Of a DNA stretch of 64,000 nucleotides, positions 34,927 to 43,085 are shown one piece after another. The stretch is from NCBI RefSeq assembly GCF_004912275.1, contig NZ_STGY01000083.1:242074-306073 (forward strand), written 5' to 3'. The notes beneath the pieces were generated by a model. It was not told the DNA's origin. It did no database searches and saw only the letters and a program-made list of their open reading frames with translations. Each line of letters opens with the position of its first letter. The first letter of the stretch is position 1. The DNA comes from Glycomyces buryatensis. GTDB lineage: Bacteria > Actinomycetota > Actinomycetes > Mycobacteriales > Micromonosporaceae. The translations under genes were made by a program, and so were the position numbers.

Positions 34927-35934
34927 CTAGCTGAGCGGCTCGGAGTTCGTGACCGCCTCGGTGAGAATCTCCAGGGCCTCGGCTCCGCCGAGGTGGGAGT
35001 AGATGGGTTCGGGGTTCCAGGAGTAGACCTGGCCGGCCTTGACCGCCGGGAGCGCGTTCCAGGTGGGGAACTCGGTCAGGTCCTCGGGCTGGAGGTTGCC
35101 GGCGCGGGCGTCCAGCAGGATCACGTCGGCCTCGTACTTGTCGGCGTTCTCCCAGGACAGCTCCTCCCAGTATCCGTCCTCATTGGGCTCTTCGGCCTCC
35201 ACGAACTGGACGCCGAGCTCGGCGGCCATGGACAGGTCGGTGAACTTGGGGAGGTAGCCGACGTAGAAGACCTCGGGGTAGGCGTTCACGGGCATGACCT
35301 TCAGGGGCCGCTGCGCGGCGGCCTCCTGGAGCGCTTGGCCGGCCGCCTCGTACCGGTCCTGCGCTTCGACGACCTCCTGCGACTCGATGTCGGCGCCGAG
35401 CGCGACGGCGATCTCGGTGTGCCGCCCGATCACCTCGTCCAGGGTGCCATTGGAGACCTCGATGCCGATGGTGGGAGCCAGCTGCTCGACCTCCTCGGTG
35501 CGTTCCTCGGGCACGAACCACAGCGGGAAGCCGGCATAGAAGTGGGACACCAGGATCTCGGGCGCGACGGAGGCGAACTTCTCGATGTCGAACTCGCCCC
35601 AGGCGTTCCCGATAATGGTCAGTCCGTCGACCGGCATCCGCCCGGCCTGGATGTCGGGCGAGCCGTCGGCCGTGACGGTCGGGCCGAAGACGCCGTCGAC
35701 GGTCACGCCGTAGTCATAGAGCGCGGCGGCCAGCCCGGTGAAGGCGACAATGGATTGCGGCTGCGAGTCGAGATCGACGGTCTGGTCCCGGTCATCGGTG
35801 AACGACCACGCCAGATCGGCGGTTTCCCCGTCCTCGGTCCCGTCACCGCATGCGGCCAGCAGCCCGCCGGAGGCGAGCGCGCCGCCCGCGGCCAGGAGCC
35901 CACGGCGGTTGAGGTGCAAGGGGATCGAAGACAT
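34927..35934 (-). CDS. Iron-siderophore binding lipoprotein (FecB/FhuD type)
   Basis: A 335-residue substrate-binding lipoprotein. The N terminus has a twin-arginine motif (LNRRGLLAAGG) and a lipobox ending LLAACG. The mature part starts WSFTDDRDQTVDLDSQPQSI as in FecB-like proteins. It has no permease or ATPase genes next to it, so it may feed the importer encoded at 20.6-24.6 kb or one outside the window. An IdeR box lies about 45 bases upstream, and AGGAG eight bases before the ATG supports the start. Confidence 0.9.
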   Translation of the reverse strand: MSSIPLHLNRRGLLAAGGALASGGLLAACGDGTEDGETADLAWSFTDDRDQTVDLDSQPQSIVAFTGLAAALYDYGVTVDGVFGPTVTADGSPDIQAGRMPVDGLTIIGNAWGEFDIEKFASVAPEILVSHFYAGFPLWFVPEERTEEVEQLAPTIGIEVSNGTLDEVIGRHTEIAVALGADIESQEVVEAQDRYEAAGQALQEAAAQRPLKVMPVNAYPEVFYVGYLPKFTDLSMAAELGVQFVEAEEPNEDGYWEELSWENADKYEADVILLDARAGNLQPEDLTEFPTWNALPAVKAGQVYSWNPEPIYSHLGGAEALEILTEAVTNSEPLS

Positions 35935-35978
35935 GGGGAAACTCCTTCTCGGAAGATGACCGGACGTCACCTTTTTGA

Positions 35979-35997
35979 TTAGGCTAGCCTAACTTAA
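35979..35997. promoter_or_regulatory. IdeR/DtxR-type iron box
   Basis: TTAGGCTAGCCTAACTTAA closely follows the IdeR/DmdR consensus and shares the core TAGGCTAGCCT with the box at 20598-20616. It lies between the siderophore-binding gene (minus) and a 43-codon frame (plus), so both could be iron regulated. Confidence 0.88.
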
Positions 35998-36020
35998 CCC
36001 CCGTCTTTCGAGAGGACCTC

Positions 36021-36152
36021 ATGAGCCGGATTGAGAAGGCCGTGCTCGGCCCGCTGCGCGAGCGGGGTATGGCGAAGCGGGCCATCGGCGGGCGCGCCTA
36101 CTGGATCAAGGGCCGGCCGATGGGTTCGGCGGGCACCCCAGTCGACGATTAG
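36021..36152 (+). CDS. Small basic hypothetical protein (43 aa) by iron box
   Basis: The frame starts MSRIEKAVLGPLRERGMAKR and ends GSAGTPVDD. AGAGGA lies at good spacing before the ATG, and the start is 24 bases from the IdeR box on the side facing away from the siderophore gene. It ends in a four-base convergent overlap with the TetR gene. Codon use is GC-rich at third positions. The family is not recognised; it could be a short functional protein, or the start of a gene lost to deletion. Confidence 0.45.
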   Translation: MSRIEKAVLGPLRERGMAKRAIGGRAYWIKGRPMGSAGTPVDD

Positions 36153-36751
36153 GCCGCGGGGCCGCGCACGGATTCCCAAATCCGTTCGGGCAGCACCTTG
36201 AAGGCCGGTTCGATATCGGCGCCGGGCATGCGAATGAGCCAGCGCGTGACGGTCTCGGTGATCGGGCCGATGATGAGGCATTCGAGCAGGTTCTGCGGCA
36301 TGGGCCGGATGCGCCCGGCCTCGACGTGCGGGAGGACCCAGGCGTTGATGGCGCTGTAGTCGGCGGCATTGGCGGCCATGACCTGGTCCACATGGGAGGA
36401 AAGGGTGCCGAGGTAGGGCAGCGCGAGCATGAAGTGGGCCTGGTCGCGATTGTCGACGCACCAGCGCAGGTAGGCCGTGACCAGGGCCTGGATGCCGGTG
36501 CGGGCGGTGCGTTTGGAGCGCACCGCGGCGGCGAGTTCGGCGGTCAGTTCGGCGGTGGAGCGGGCATAGAGGGCGGCCGCGAGGCCGCTGAAGCTGCCGA
36601 AGTGGTGGTAGAGGCTGCCGACGCTCACGCCGCTGCGCTCGATGACGGCGGTCATGGTGAAGCCTTCGGGTCCGCGTTCGCCGTAGACCTCCATTGCGGC
36701 ATCGAGGAGCCGTGCGACGGTCTCCTTGCCGCGAGCCTGCTTCGTCCCCAT
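36149..36751 (-). CDS. TetR family regulator
   Basis: A 200-residue TetR regulator: ARLLDAAMEVYGERGPEGFT, then the helix-turn-helix VIERSGVSVGSLYHHFGSFS. The C-terminal domain is unassigned, with CVDNRDQAHFMLALPYLG. The start is the ATG of MGTKQARG with a GGGGG site at eight bases; upstream codons in frame lie across the operator. A near-perfect palindrome 42 bases upstream suggests autoregulation. No obvious target gene is adjacent; the downstream convergent neighbour is a 43-codon frame. Confidence 0.88.
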   Translation of the reverse strand: MGTKQARGKETVARLLDAAMEVYGERGPEGFTMTAVIERSGVSVGSLYHHFGSFSGLAAALYARSTAELTAELAAAVRSKRTARTGIQALVTAYLRWCVDNRDQAHFMLALPYLGTLSSHVDQVMAANAADYSAINAWVLPHVEAGRIRPMPQNLLECLIIGPITETVTRWLIRMPGADIEPAFKVLPERIWESVRGPAA

Positions 36752-36792
36752 GCGACTCACCCCCGTGTTCTCGCCGGTCCGACGCCACAACT

Positions 36793-36809
36793 CTAGAAGC
36801 CGCCTCTAG
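36793..36809. promoter_or_regulatory. Probable TetR operator
   Basis: CTAGAAGCCGCCTCTAG is a near-perfect palindrome (arms CTAGA/TCTAG, with GC/GC inside), upstream of the TetR gene on the minus strand. Size and symmetry fit TetR-family operators. No second copy was noticed nearby. Confidence 0.6.
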
Positions 36810-36927
36810 TACGGAGGCACGGCGGGGCCAGGGGTGTTCAAGGATTCCCTGAGGCAGGGCGGTTTCGAGCACGGGGGAACGGGTCCGCCTCGGTGGCGGC
36901 ACAAGGGAACCGGGTCGGTTCAGGTCG

Positions 36928-37263
36928 TCAGGACTGCCAGAACTTGACGGCGGTGGAGGTCAGGTGATCGGCGTCGACCTGGCTGAATCGCTTCTCGTAC
37001 ACGTAGTTCAGGTATAGGCAGGGGGCACGCGTGTCTATGCGGAAGACATTGCCGACCCACCGGGTCGGTTCGCCGTCGTTCAGATCCCAGATCTGGACGA
37101 TCTGGTCGGTGATTGCCGTGGTCATGCGGAGATTGAGGTCGGCGATCTGCAAGTCTTCAATGCGAATCCAGCCGGCGCTGGAGGGGTCGGGATACCCGCG
37201 GGGCCGCGAAGGCGGTGTAGGTCGGCTCATATCCGGGCCAGCCAATCCATGCATTGATGACAT
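36928..37263 (-). CDS. Hypothetical protein (111 aa)
   Basis: A 111-residue protein beginning MSSMHGLAGPD and ending TAVKFWQS. The middle reads IWDLNDGEPTRWVGNVFRID followed by TRAPCLYLNYVYEKRF, soluble and mixed alpha/beta in appearance. No family is recognised. Of several in-frame ATGs this one has GGAG seven bases upstream. The low-GC upstream flank and less biased codon use than neighbours hint at recent arrival. Confidence 0.5.
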   Translation of the reverse strand: MSSMHGLAGPDMSRPTPPSRPRGYPDPSSAGWIRIEDLQIADLNLRMTTAITDQIVQIWDLNDGEPTRWVGNVFRIDTRAPCLYLNYVYEKRFSQVDADHLTSTAVKFWQS

Positions 37264-37457
37264 TCCGGTCTCCATCATCGCAGACCACCCTATGCACACA
37301 AGTGACGCACAGCGTGATACCGGTCTGGTAACTATCAGAATAGCGACCTGATCCGATGCGGTGAAGAGGGCATCGTGCCACTCCGGACGAACGTGACCGG
37401 TGACCGTCCGAGCACTCCCGTCAGGGTCGGGACGTCGGCACGGCGGATACTGGGCGC

Positions 37458-37706
37458 ATGAAGCTCAGTCGGCCGATCTCGCTGTTCCTGCTCGCCTTCG
37501 GCGTGTGGTCGTGGTTCATCTGGATCACGTTCGTCAAGAATCTGATAGCGGACGCCAGTGGCCTGGCGTTCGACGCGGCGGGCGACCCGACCGCGTACTT
37601 CTGGGTGCACCTCGTGCTTGCGGGGACGTCCTTCGTTCTGGGGACGGCGATCGGCCTCATCGGACTGCGGGGCTACCTGGCGGCACGCAAGTCCACCGGA
37701 GACTGA
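37458..37706 (+). CDS. SCO4848-family small membrane protein
   Basis: An 82-residue protein with two membrane helices (about 5-27 and 47-70). MKLSRPISLFLLAFGVWSWF, WITFVKNL and AYFWVHLVLAGTSF match the conserved actinobacterial SCO4848-type family. Function is unknown. It appears to be a single-gene unit. Confidence 0.8.
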   Translation: MKLSRPISLFLLAFGVWSWFIWITFVKNLIADASGLAFDAAGDPTAYFWVHLVLAGTSFVLGTAIGLIGLRGYLAARKSTGD

Positions 37707-37783
37707 GATTTCGGTCCTCAAGGGATTCTCGATCCCCGGGTTTCACTCGTTCGGGTGCAACGGCATTGATGTGACCCGAGTGC

Positions 37784-38719
37784 TCAGACGCGTTCGAGGG
37801 TTTCGATCACTCGCATGACGTCATCGGCGTATGATCCCTGGCCCGCGTCGACCGCCTGCTCGATGGCGCGCAGCAGCGCCCACGCCCGCACGCGTTCATA
37901 GTCGGCCCCGAGCCCGTCGGCGACGATCCGCACCGGCTCGGCACCGGTCAGCGGTCCGTGAAAGAGCTGCTTGAACACGAAGTACCCGCCGTCGAAGGCC
38001 CGCTCGGCCAGAAACGGCTTGGGATCGATCAACAGCCACGGTTCGCGCTCGGCCGAGACGATATTGCCCAGGTGGGTATCGTGATTGGCGATCCCGACCT
38101 CGGGCGGGTCGGCCAGTGCCCCACACAGTTCGACGGCCCGCTTGAGTCGGTCGGCGCCGAACATGTCGACCAGTTCCCCACTGGGACTGGAGTATTGGGC
38201 CTCCCAATCGGCAAGGATGGCTGCGGCCGTGGGGAGGGGCGGGAAGTCGCCCGCCGTCAATTCCGGCGCGGGGACGCGCCACAGCCGGCGGTACAACTCG
38301 GAGGCGATCGTGTATTGCCGCCGGGCGGCGTCCTTTTCGTTCAAGCCGGGGAAGACGTGGTCGAGCAGGGGCAGGCCGGGTTCGGCCCGCTCCAGGAGCA
38401 TTGCCCCGGTCTCGGCGTCGTACTCGTAGAGCCGGATCGCACCGTCGCCGTCGTAGGCCCGCAGTCCGGTCGGCTCCCCCACACTCTCGGGGCCGTACGG
38501 GATCAGCTTGAGGACGGCGGGCGTGCCGTCGGCCCGCTCCACCGGCAGGACGTACGAATGCGATCCGCCGTCGAAGGGTTGACCGGTCGGCCGCAGCGAC
38601 CACGTCTCCATCTGCCTGGTCGTCATCGCGTCCAAGCCTTCGAGCCAGCGCTGCCCGGCCTCACCGAACCAGTCGCGCATATTGGCTTGAATCGAATCGG
38701 GCACCGCATAGTCGTCCAC
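37784..38719 (-). CDS. Aminoglycoside/hydroxyurea-type antibiotic kinase homologue
   Basis: A 311-residue protein kinase-like phosphotransferase of the APH(6)/hydroxyurea kinase family (streptomycin phosphotransferase-like). Features: VLKLIPYGPES (ATP Lys), AMLLERAEPGLPL (hinge), catalytic loop ANHDTHLGNIV (variant of HGDLHxxN with Asp kept) and metal-binding LLIDPKPFLAERAFD. It may inactivate streptomycin-like drugs by 6-phosphorylation, or act on a metabolite; many chromosomal copies are not proven resistance genes. It stands alone on the minus strand. Confidence 0.8.
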   Translation of the reverse strand: MDDYAVPDSIQANMRDWFGEAGQRWLEGLDAMTTRQMETWSLRPTGQPFDGGSHSYVLPVERADGTPAVLKLIPYGPESVGEPTGLRAYDGDGAIRLYEYDAETGAMLLERAEPGLPLLDHVFPGLNEKDAARRQYTIASELYRRLWRVPAPELTAGDFPPLPTAAAILADWEAQYSSPSGELVDMFGADRLKRAVELCGALADPPEVGIANHDTHLGNIVSAEREPWLLIDPKPFLAERAFDGGYFVFKQLFHGPLTGAEPVRIVADGLGADYERVRAWALLRAIEQAVDAGQGSYADDVMRVIETLERV

Positions 38720-38775
38720 GGCACCAGTATCGACGCCGGGTCCGCGCCCCGCAAACGCTTAGCCGCCGAGCCGAG

Positions 38776-38979
38776 TCAATTCGCGGGCTTGGCGACCGGG
38801 CGGATCTGCTCGGGCCGGAGCGCGAACATGGCGAGCGTGGACCCGTCGGGGTTGACGAACTCCACCTCATAGGCCTCCACCGGGTTCCCGTGGACGAGCA
38901 CGATGGTCCCGACCTCGCCGGCTTTGACGCCCTCCTCGGGCACGTCCACGGCCAGTTCGACCACGTCCAACTCATTCAT
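38776..38979 (-). CDS. DUF4926 domain small protein (67 aa)
   Basis: A 67-residue protein, MNELDVVELAVDVPEEGVKA then GEVGTIVLVHGNPVEAYEVE, an SH3-like small barrel of the DUF4926 family. A textbook GGAGG precedes the ATG. The family is often found near toxin-antitoxin or prophage genes, but no partner is evident here. Function unknown. Confidence 0.78.
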   Translation of the reverse strand: MNELDVVELAVDVPEEGVKAGEVGTIVLVHGNPVEAYEVEFVNPDGSTLAMFALRPEQIRPVAKPAN

Positions 38980-39461
38980 CTGGTCCTCCTGATGGAAACC
39001 CTGGCCTTCGCGCCGGGGAGGATATCGGGCTGTTTGTCTACTTGACGGGCCAGTTGGCACGGAACTGGACGCTTAAGCATATGAACCATGTTCGTACAGT
39101 ATCGAGAACCAAGTGCGGTATTGACACGGATAGTAGAAGTGTGAAGTTTGCACTACTCGCCGCTGGGCACCGAAAGGCTCGGAGCGATCTGGGAGCGGAG
39201 AGGCTAAATGCTTGTGGAGGACTCGTGCCGCGAGGGTCAATCAGTTCTTCGAAGAGCCCTTATCGTGACTTTCGGGTCAGTCAGATCGAGGCCGACATGG
39301 AGCCGTGACCCATGGGTATCGATCTGGTCGAGCACGCCGCGCAGCACCGAGATCAGCTCGTCTGCCAACGACACTTCGGGGCTCCTCACGGAGGGGTACC
39401 GAATTGACGCTATCGGTTTGTGCCCGTTAGCGGTAGCACTGTGTCAGAAACTTGATACAGG
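38980..39461. other. Gene-poor, lower-GC stretch
   Basis: A 480-base interval with visibly lower GC in its first half (for example GCTTAAGCATATGAACCATG). The only supported frame is the 45-codon minus-strand ORF listed separately. Otherwise nothing recognisable; it may be the remains of deleted or transferred DNA. Confidence 0.4.
39237..39374 (-). CDS. Possible small protein or gene fragment (45 aa)
   Basis: GTG start with GGAG seven bases upstream. The peptide SLADELISVLRGVLDQIDTH then GSRLHVGLDLTDPKVTI looks like real folded protein, with good third-position GC. The frame stays open upstream to about 39445, so this could also be the tail of a broken gene. No family recognised. Confidence 0.35.
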   Translation of the reverse strand: MSLADELISVLRGVLDQIDTHGSRLHVGLDLTDPKVTIRALRRTD

Positions 39462-40139
39462 TCAGTCTGTTTCGTTCTCCACGAAGGCATCCACCGCGTC
39501 CTGGATGGAGCTGTCGCCGCCGATCAGCGTCAGGGTCTTGCAGGTGAGGTCCGGGGTCTGGAGGATCTGCGCCAGGACGGCGGCCACGTCGGCCCGGGCC
39601 ACGGAGCCCCGCACGGTCCCGTCCTCGGTCAGCGTCACGGCTCCGGTCGGGTCGTCATTGGTGAGCGAGCCGGGGCGGACGATCACCCAGTCGAGGTCGC
39701 GGGCGCGCAGGTCCTCTTCGGCCTGGAACTTGGCGGCGATGTAGGCGGCCCAGACCTCGTCGCGTTCGGGATCGGGCTCGGAGTCGGCGCCGATGCTGGA
39801 GATCTGCAGGAAGCGGCGGACGCCGCTGCGCTCGGCCGCGTCGGCCAGCAGGACCGAGGCCGCCCGGTCGACGGTGTCCTTGCGGGCCGCACCGCTGCCG
39901 GGTCCGGCGCCGGCGGCGAAGACGACGGCGTCGACCTCCTCCATGTCCAGCAGTCCGGACACGTGCTCGGTGTCGGCCTGTTCCAGATCGAGGACGATCG
40001 GACGCCCGCCGATACCGGTGATGTCCTCGGCCTGGTCGGGGTTGCGGATCAACCCCGTGACCGAATGCCCCTGCGCGGCCAGGTTCTCGGTCAGGTGCAA
40101 CGCGATCTGTCCGTGCCCTCCGGCGATGACGATGTGCAT
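39462..40139 (-). CDS. NAD(P)H-binding SDR-like protein (atypical SDR)
   Basis: A 225-residue atypical short-chain dehydrogenase of the NmrA/YwnB-like group. MHIVIAGGHGQIALHLTENL is the dinucleotide loop; VFAAGAGPGSG, FLQISSIGAD and DWVIVRPGSLTND are family blocks. The classical YxxxK is reduced to YIAAK, which is retained. Such proteins act as NAD(P)-dependent reductases or redox sensors. The ribosome binding site is weak, but the start fits the fold. Confidence 0.85.
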   Translation of the reverse strand: MHIVIAGGHGQIALHLTENLAAQGHSVTGLIRNPDQAEDITGIGGRPIVLDLEQADTEHVSGLLDMEEVDAVVFAAGAGPGSGAARKDTVDRAASVLLADAAERSGVRRFLQISSIGADSEPDPERDEVWAAYIAAKFQAEEDLRARDLDWVIVRPGSLTNDDPTGAVTLTEDGTVRGSVARADVAAVLAQILQTPDLTCKTLTLIGGDSSIQDAVDAFVENETD

Positions 40140-40229
40140 GACTTCGAGGGTAACCGGATTACCGCCACTCCAAAAGCGATCGGCACGAATCCTTGCCGTT
40201 CGGGAACACCATGGGCGAAACTTCATCCC

Positions 40230-40610
40230 ATGCTGCTCACCGTTCAGATCCTCGCGGCCCTCGCCGCCGCCGTGCACCTCTACATCTGGGTCATGGAGTG
40301 CCTTCGCTTCGGCGACCCGAAGGTGTACCGGGACGTCTTCCGAGTGCCGGAGGCCAATGTGGAGGCGGTCCGGTCCTGGGCGTTCAACCAGGGCTTCTAC
40401 AACTTGTTCCTTGCGATCGGCGCGGCGGTCGGCGTCGCGACGGTGCGAGGCGCGCCCGCCGTGGGCTGGACGCTCATCGTCTTCGCTTGCGGCTCAATGC
40501 TGGCCGCCGCGCTGGTGCTCGTCGTGCGGGATCGCGGCTACGCGAGCGCCGCCGCCAAGCAGGGCCTGTTCCCGTTGCTGACCTTGCTCGCCGCCCTGAC
40601 GCAACTTTGA
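40230..40610 (+). CDS. DUF1304 membrane protein
   Basis: A 126-residue protein with four predicted membrane helices. HLYIWVMECLRFGDPKVYR and AFNQGFYNLFLAIGA are the hallmark blocks of the DUF1304 family. Function unknown. The start is the ATG immediately before the first helix. Confidence 0.85.
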   Translation: MLLTVQILAALAAAVHLYIWVMECLRFGDPKVYRDVFRVPEANVEAVRSWAFNQGFYNLFLAIGAAVGVATVRGAPAVGWTLIVFACGSMLAAALVLVVRDRGYASAAAKQGLFPLLTLLAALTQL

Positions 40611-40678
40611 GCAAGGCGTACACGCTCCCACTCGACGGCGGATAGAAACCGCTATCTGAGTCCGGTACTTTCGGGGAC

Positions 40679-43015
40679 GTGAATGCTGTTCAAACCACCG
40701 CTCCGCCCCCGCGGAGGCCCTGGACGCGAATACTGCTCGTCGCACTCCTCGCGTTCCTGCCCGTCCCGTTCGCTGCCGCCCCGGCACAGGCAGCCCAGGA
40801 CATCACCGACCGGATCCGCTCCGGCGAGGACGTCGTGCTCGACGGCGACGCCGACATCAAGCTCGACGACGGCGAGGAGGTCACCTACGGCGGCGTCATC
40901 TCCGGGGTCGGCACCCTCACCATCAGCGGCGGCGGCAAGCTCATCCTCACCGCCAACAGCGACTTCTCCATTCCCGAGGACCGCCAGACCCAGACGGTCG
41001 AGGCCCGCGGAGAACCCTGGTGGTGGAACACGATCGAGAACCCCGACCCGCCCGCGGTCACCGTCGAGGCCGGGGCGACGCTCCAATACGGCGACGGCCA
41101 GGGCGAGACCGGCGTCATCGGCCACTACCCGTACGACCTCTCGAACTTCGAGTGGAACGCCCTCAACCACCACGTCGACGGGACCCTGATCGTCGCGGTC
41201 CACGGCGGGCGCTACCACCCGGGGAACCTCAGCGGCTCGGGCTACATCGCGCAGCAGCGCCACACCTGGGACGGCCTGTCGCTCGCGGGCAAGCACACCT
41301 TCTCCGGAGTGCTCTACAACGGCACGGTGATCCACTACAGCCAGCGCGAGTTCCTGTCTACCCTGCCCGATGTGGACACCATTACCAATCAGGGCTCGTT
41401 CATCATCGACACCCAGGAGGGTAACGACACCGTCGTCGGCGCGAACTTCTTCTCCCGCGAGTGGGGCAACGACATCAACTTCCACTCGCAGATCTTCGGG
41501 AGCAAGGTCGTCATGACCGGGGTCTACTCCTGGTCCGATTCCGGCGAGGACTGGGATCCGTCGCTGTCGGACCCGAACCTGAACTACCAGGTCGTGGACC
41601 ACAACAACAATAAGCGCGGCATCAATATCGAGGGCGCCAAGGTGCAGTGGGGCGACGGCACCGACGCCGACTTCTTCCTGCCGGGCAACCGCGACACCGT
41701 GTACATCAACATGCACGCCAGGCGCATTCGCAGCCACCTGATCCTGAACTACAACGGCCCGGTGACGCTGGGCATGCCGATCTCCGGCGGGATCTACCAC
41801 GACACGATGACCACGCCGGGCGAGGGCGATGTGACGATCGCCGGCACGGACGGCAACGAGGTCACCTTCGCCGACCAGCAGAACTACAACGGGGCCACCA
41901 CGATCGAGTCGGGGGCGGTCCTGCGCCTCGGCACCGGCGAGGCCGGCGGCGACGCCTGGCTGCTCATGGACACCGAGCTCAGCGAGGTCGTCGACGAGGG
42001 CGCGCTGGTGGTCGACAATGCCGAGAAGGACATCGAGCTCTCCGACATCAGCGGCGGCGGAAGCCTGGAGCAGGCGGGCCAGGCGACGCTCACCCTGACC
42101 GGCGATACGTCGTACACGGGCGCGACGACGGTTTCGGACGGCACGCTGGCCCTGACCGGCGCAAGCCTCGCCGAGTCGGCGAATCTGGAGCTCACGGGCG
42201 AGAAGGCGGTCTTCGACGTCTCGGCGGCCGAGGAGTCGACCGTGCCCGACCTCAGCGGCATCGAGGGAAGCTCGATCGCGCTCGGATCGAGCACCCTCAC
42301 CGTCGAGAACGGGGAGGAGACCGAATACGCGGGCGGCGTGACAGGCGAAGGCGCCCTGGTGAAGTCGGGCGAGGCGACGCTGACGTACACCGGCTCCAGC
42401 GCGGCCGAGGGAGCCTGGACCGTCTCTGACGGCACGCTCGCCCTGGGCGGCGCGGAGCTCGCCGGAGACCTGGGCGTCGAGAAGCATCTGGCGGTAACCG
42501 AGAAGAGCACGGTGGGCGGGGACCTGACCATGGGCGATGAGTCCACGCTGACCGTCGGCACCGGCACCGGGCTCGCGGTGGCGGGCGACGCCGTGCTCGA
42601 CGGGACACTGAAGATCGACTACGCAGAGGGCGACCCGCTGCCCGAGGAGATTCCGGTGGTCACCGCCGAGGGCAAGATCGAAGGCACCTTCGCGGGCTTG
42701 GAACAGGATGCCGCGGTCGACATCGGCGGCACCGAATACACGGTGGCCTATGAGGAGGGACAGGTCGTACTGCGCACCGACGCTCCGCAGGCGGCGGCGC
42801 CCGAGGAGGAGGGCGCCTCATTCAGCGATCTGTCCGGGAACGGCTGGCCGGTGTGGGCCTACGTCCTGGCCGGTCTGTTCCTGCTACTGCTGATCGGGTC
42901 GGGCGTGCTGGTGTTCTACCTGCTGCGCAAGGGCGACAATATCGACGACGAGGAAGCCGAATCCACCGAATCCCAAGACGCCACAATGGAACTACCCATG
43001 GTGAAGACCGACTGA
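40679..43015 (+). CDS. Beta-helix surface protein with autotransporter-type repeats
   Basis: A 778-residue secreted, membrane-anchored protein. Signal peptide about 1-38 (AAPAQAA cleavage region). The body is a right-handed beta-helix style repeat protein: TLTISGGGKLILTANSDF, YNGATTIESGAVLRLGTGEA, LTGDTSYTGATTVSDGTLAL and SDGTLALGGAELAGDL are passenger-associated strand repeats as in autotransporters. A Pro/Glu linker leads to one membrane helix (about 728-752) and an acidic cytoplasmic tail. There is no outer-membrane barrel, as expected for an actinobacterium. GTG start, close to GGGGA. Likely surface adhesin or structural protein; ligand unknown. Confidence 0.8.
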   Translation: MNAVQTTAPPPRRPWTRILLVALLAFLPVPFAAAPAQAAQDITDRIRSGEDVVLDGDADIKLDDGEEVTYGGVISGVGTLTISGGGKLILTANSDFSIPEDRQTQTVEARGEPWWWNTIENPDPPAVTVEAGATLQYGDGQGETGVIGHYPYDLSNFEWNALNHHVDGTLIVAVHGGRYHPGNLSGSGYIAQQRHTWDGLSLAGKHTFSGVLYNGTVIHYSQREFLSTLPDVDTITNQGSFIIDTQEGNDTVVGANFFSREWGNDINFHSQIFGSKVVMTGVYSWSDSGEDWDPSLSDPNLNYQVVDHNNNKRGINIEGAKVQWGDGTDADFFLPGNRDTVYINMHARRIRSHLILNYNGPVTLGMPISGGIYHDTMTTPGEGDVTIAGTDGNEVTFADQQNYNGATTIESGAVLRLGTGEAGGDAWLLMDTELSEVVDEGALVVDNAEKDIELSDISGGGSLEQAGQATLTLTGDTSYTGATTVSDGTLALTGASLAESANLELTGEKAVFDVSAAEESTVPDLSGIEGSSIALGSSTLTVENGEETEYAGGVTGEGALVKSGEATLTYTGSSAAEGAWTVSDGTLALGGAELAGDLGVEKHLAVTEKSTVGGDLTMGDESTLTVGTGTGLAVAGDAVLDGTLKIDYAEGDPLPEEIPVVTAEGKIEGTFAGLEQDAAVDIGGTEYTVAYEEGQVVLRTDAPQAAAPEEEGASFSDLSGNGWPVWAYVLAGLFLLLLIGSGVLVFYLLRKGDNIDDEEAESTESQDATMELPMVKTD

Positions 43016-43085
43016 CAACGTTTGCACCGCAGCGGAGGTTCGGCTATCGTTCCACCCTCCACAACTCGATGTAGAGGAGCGGCGC

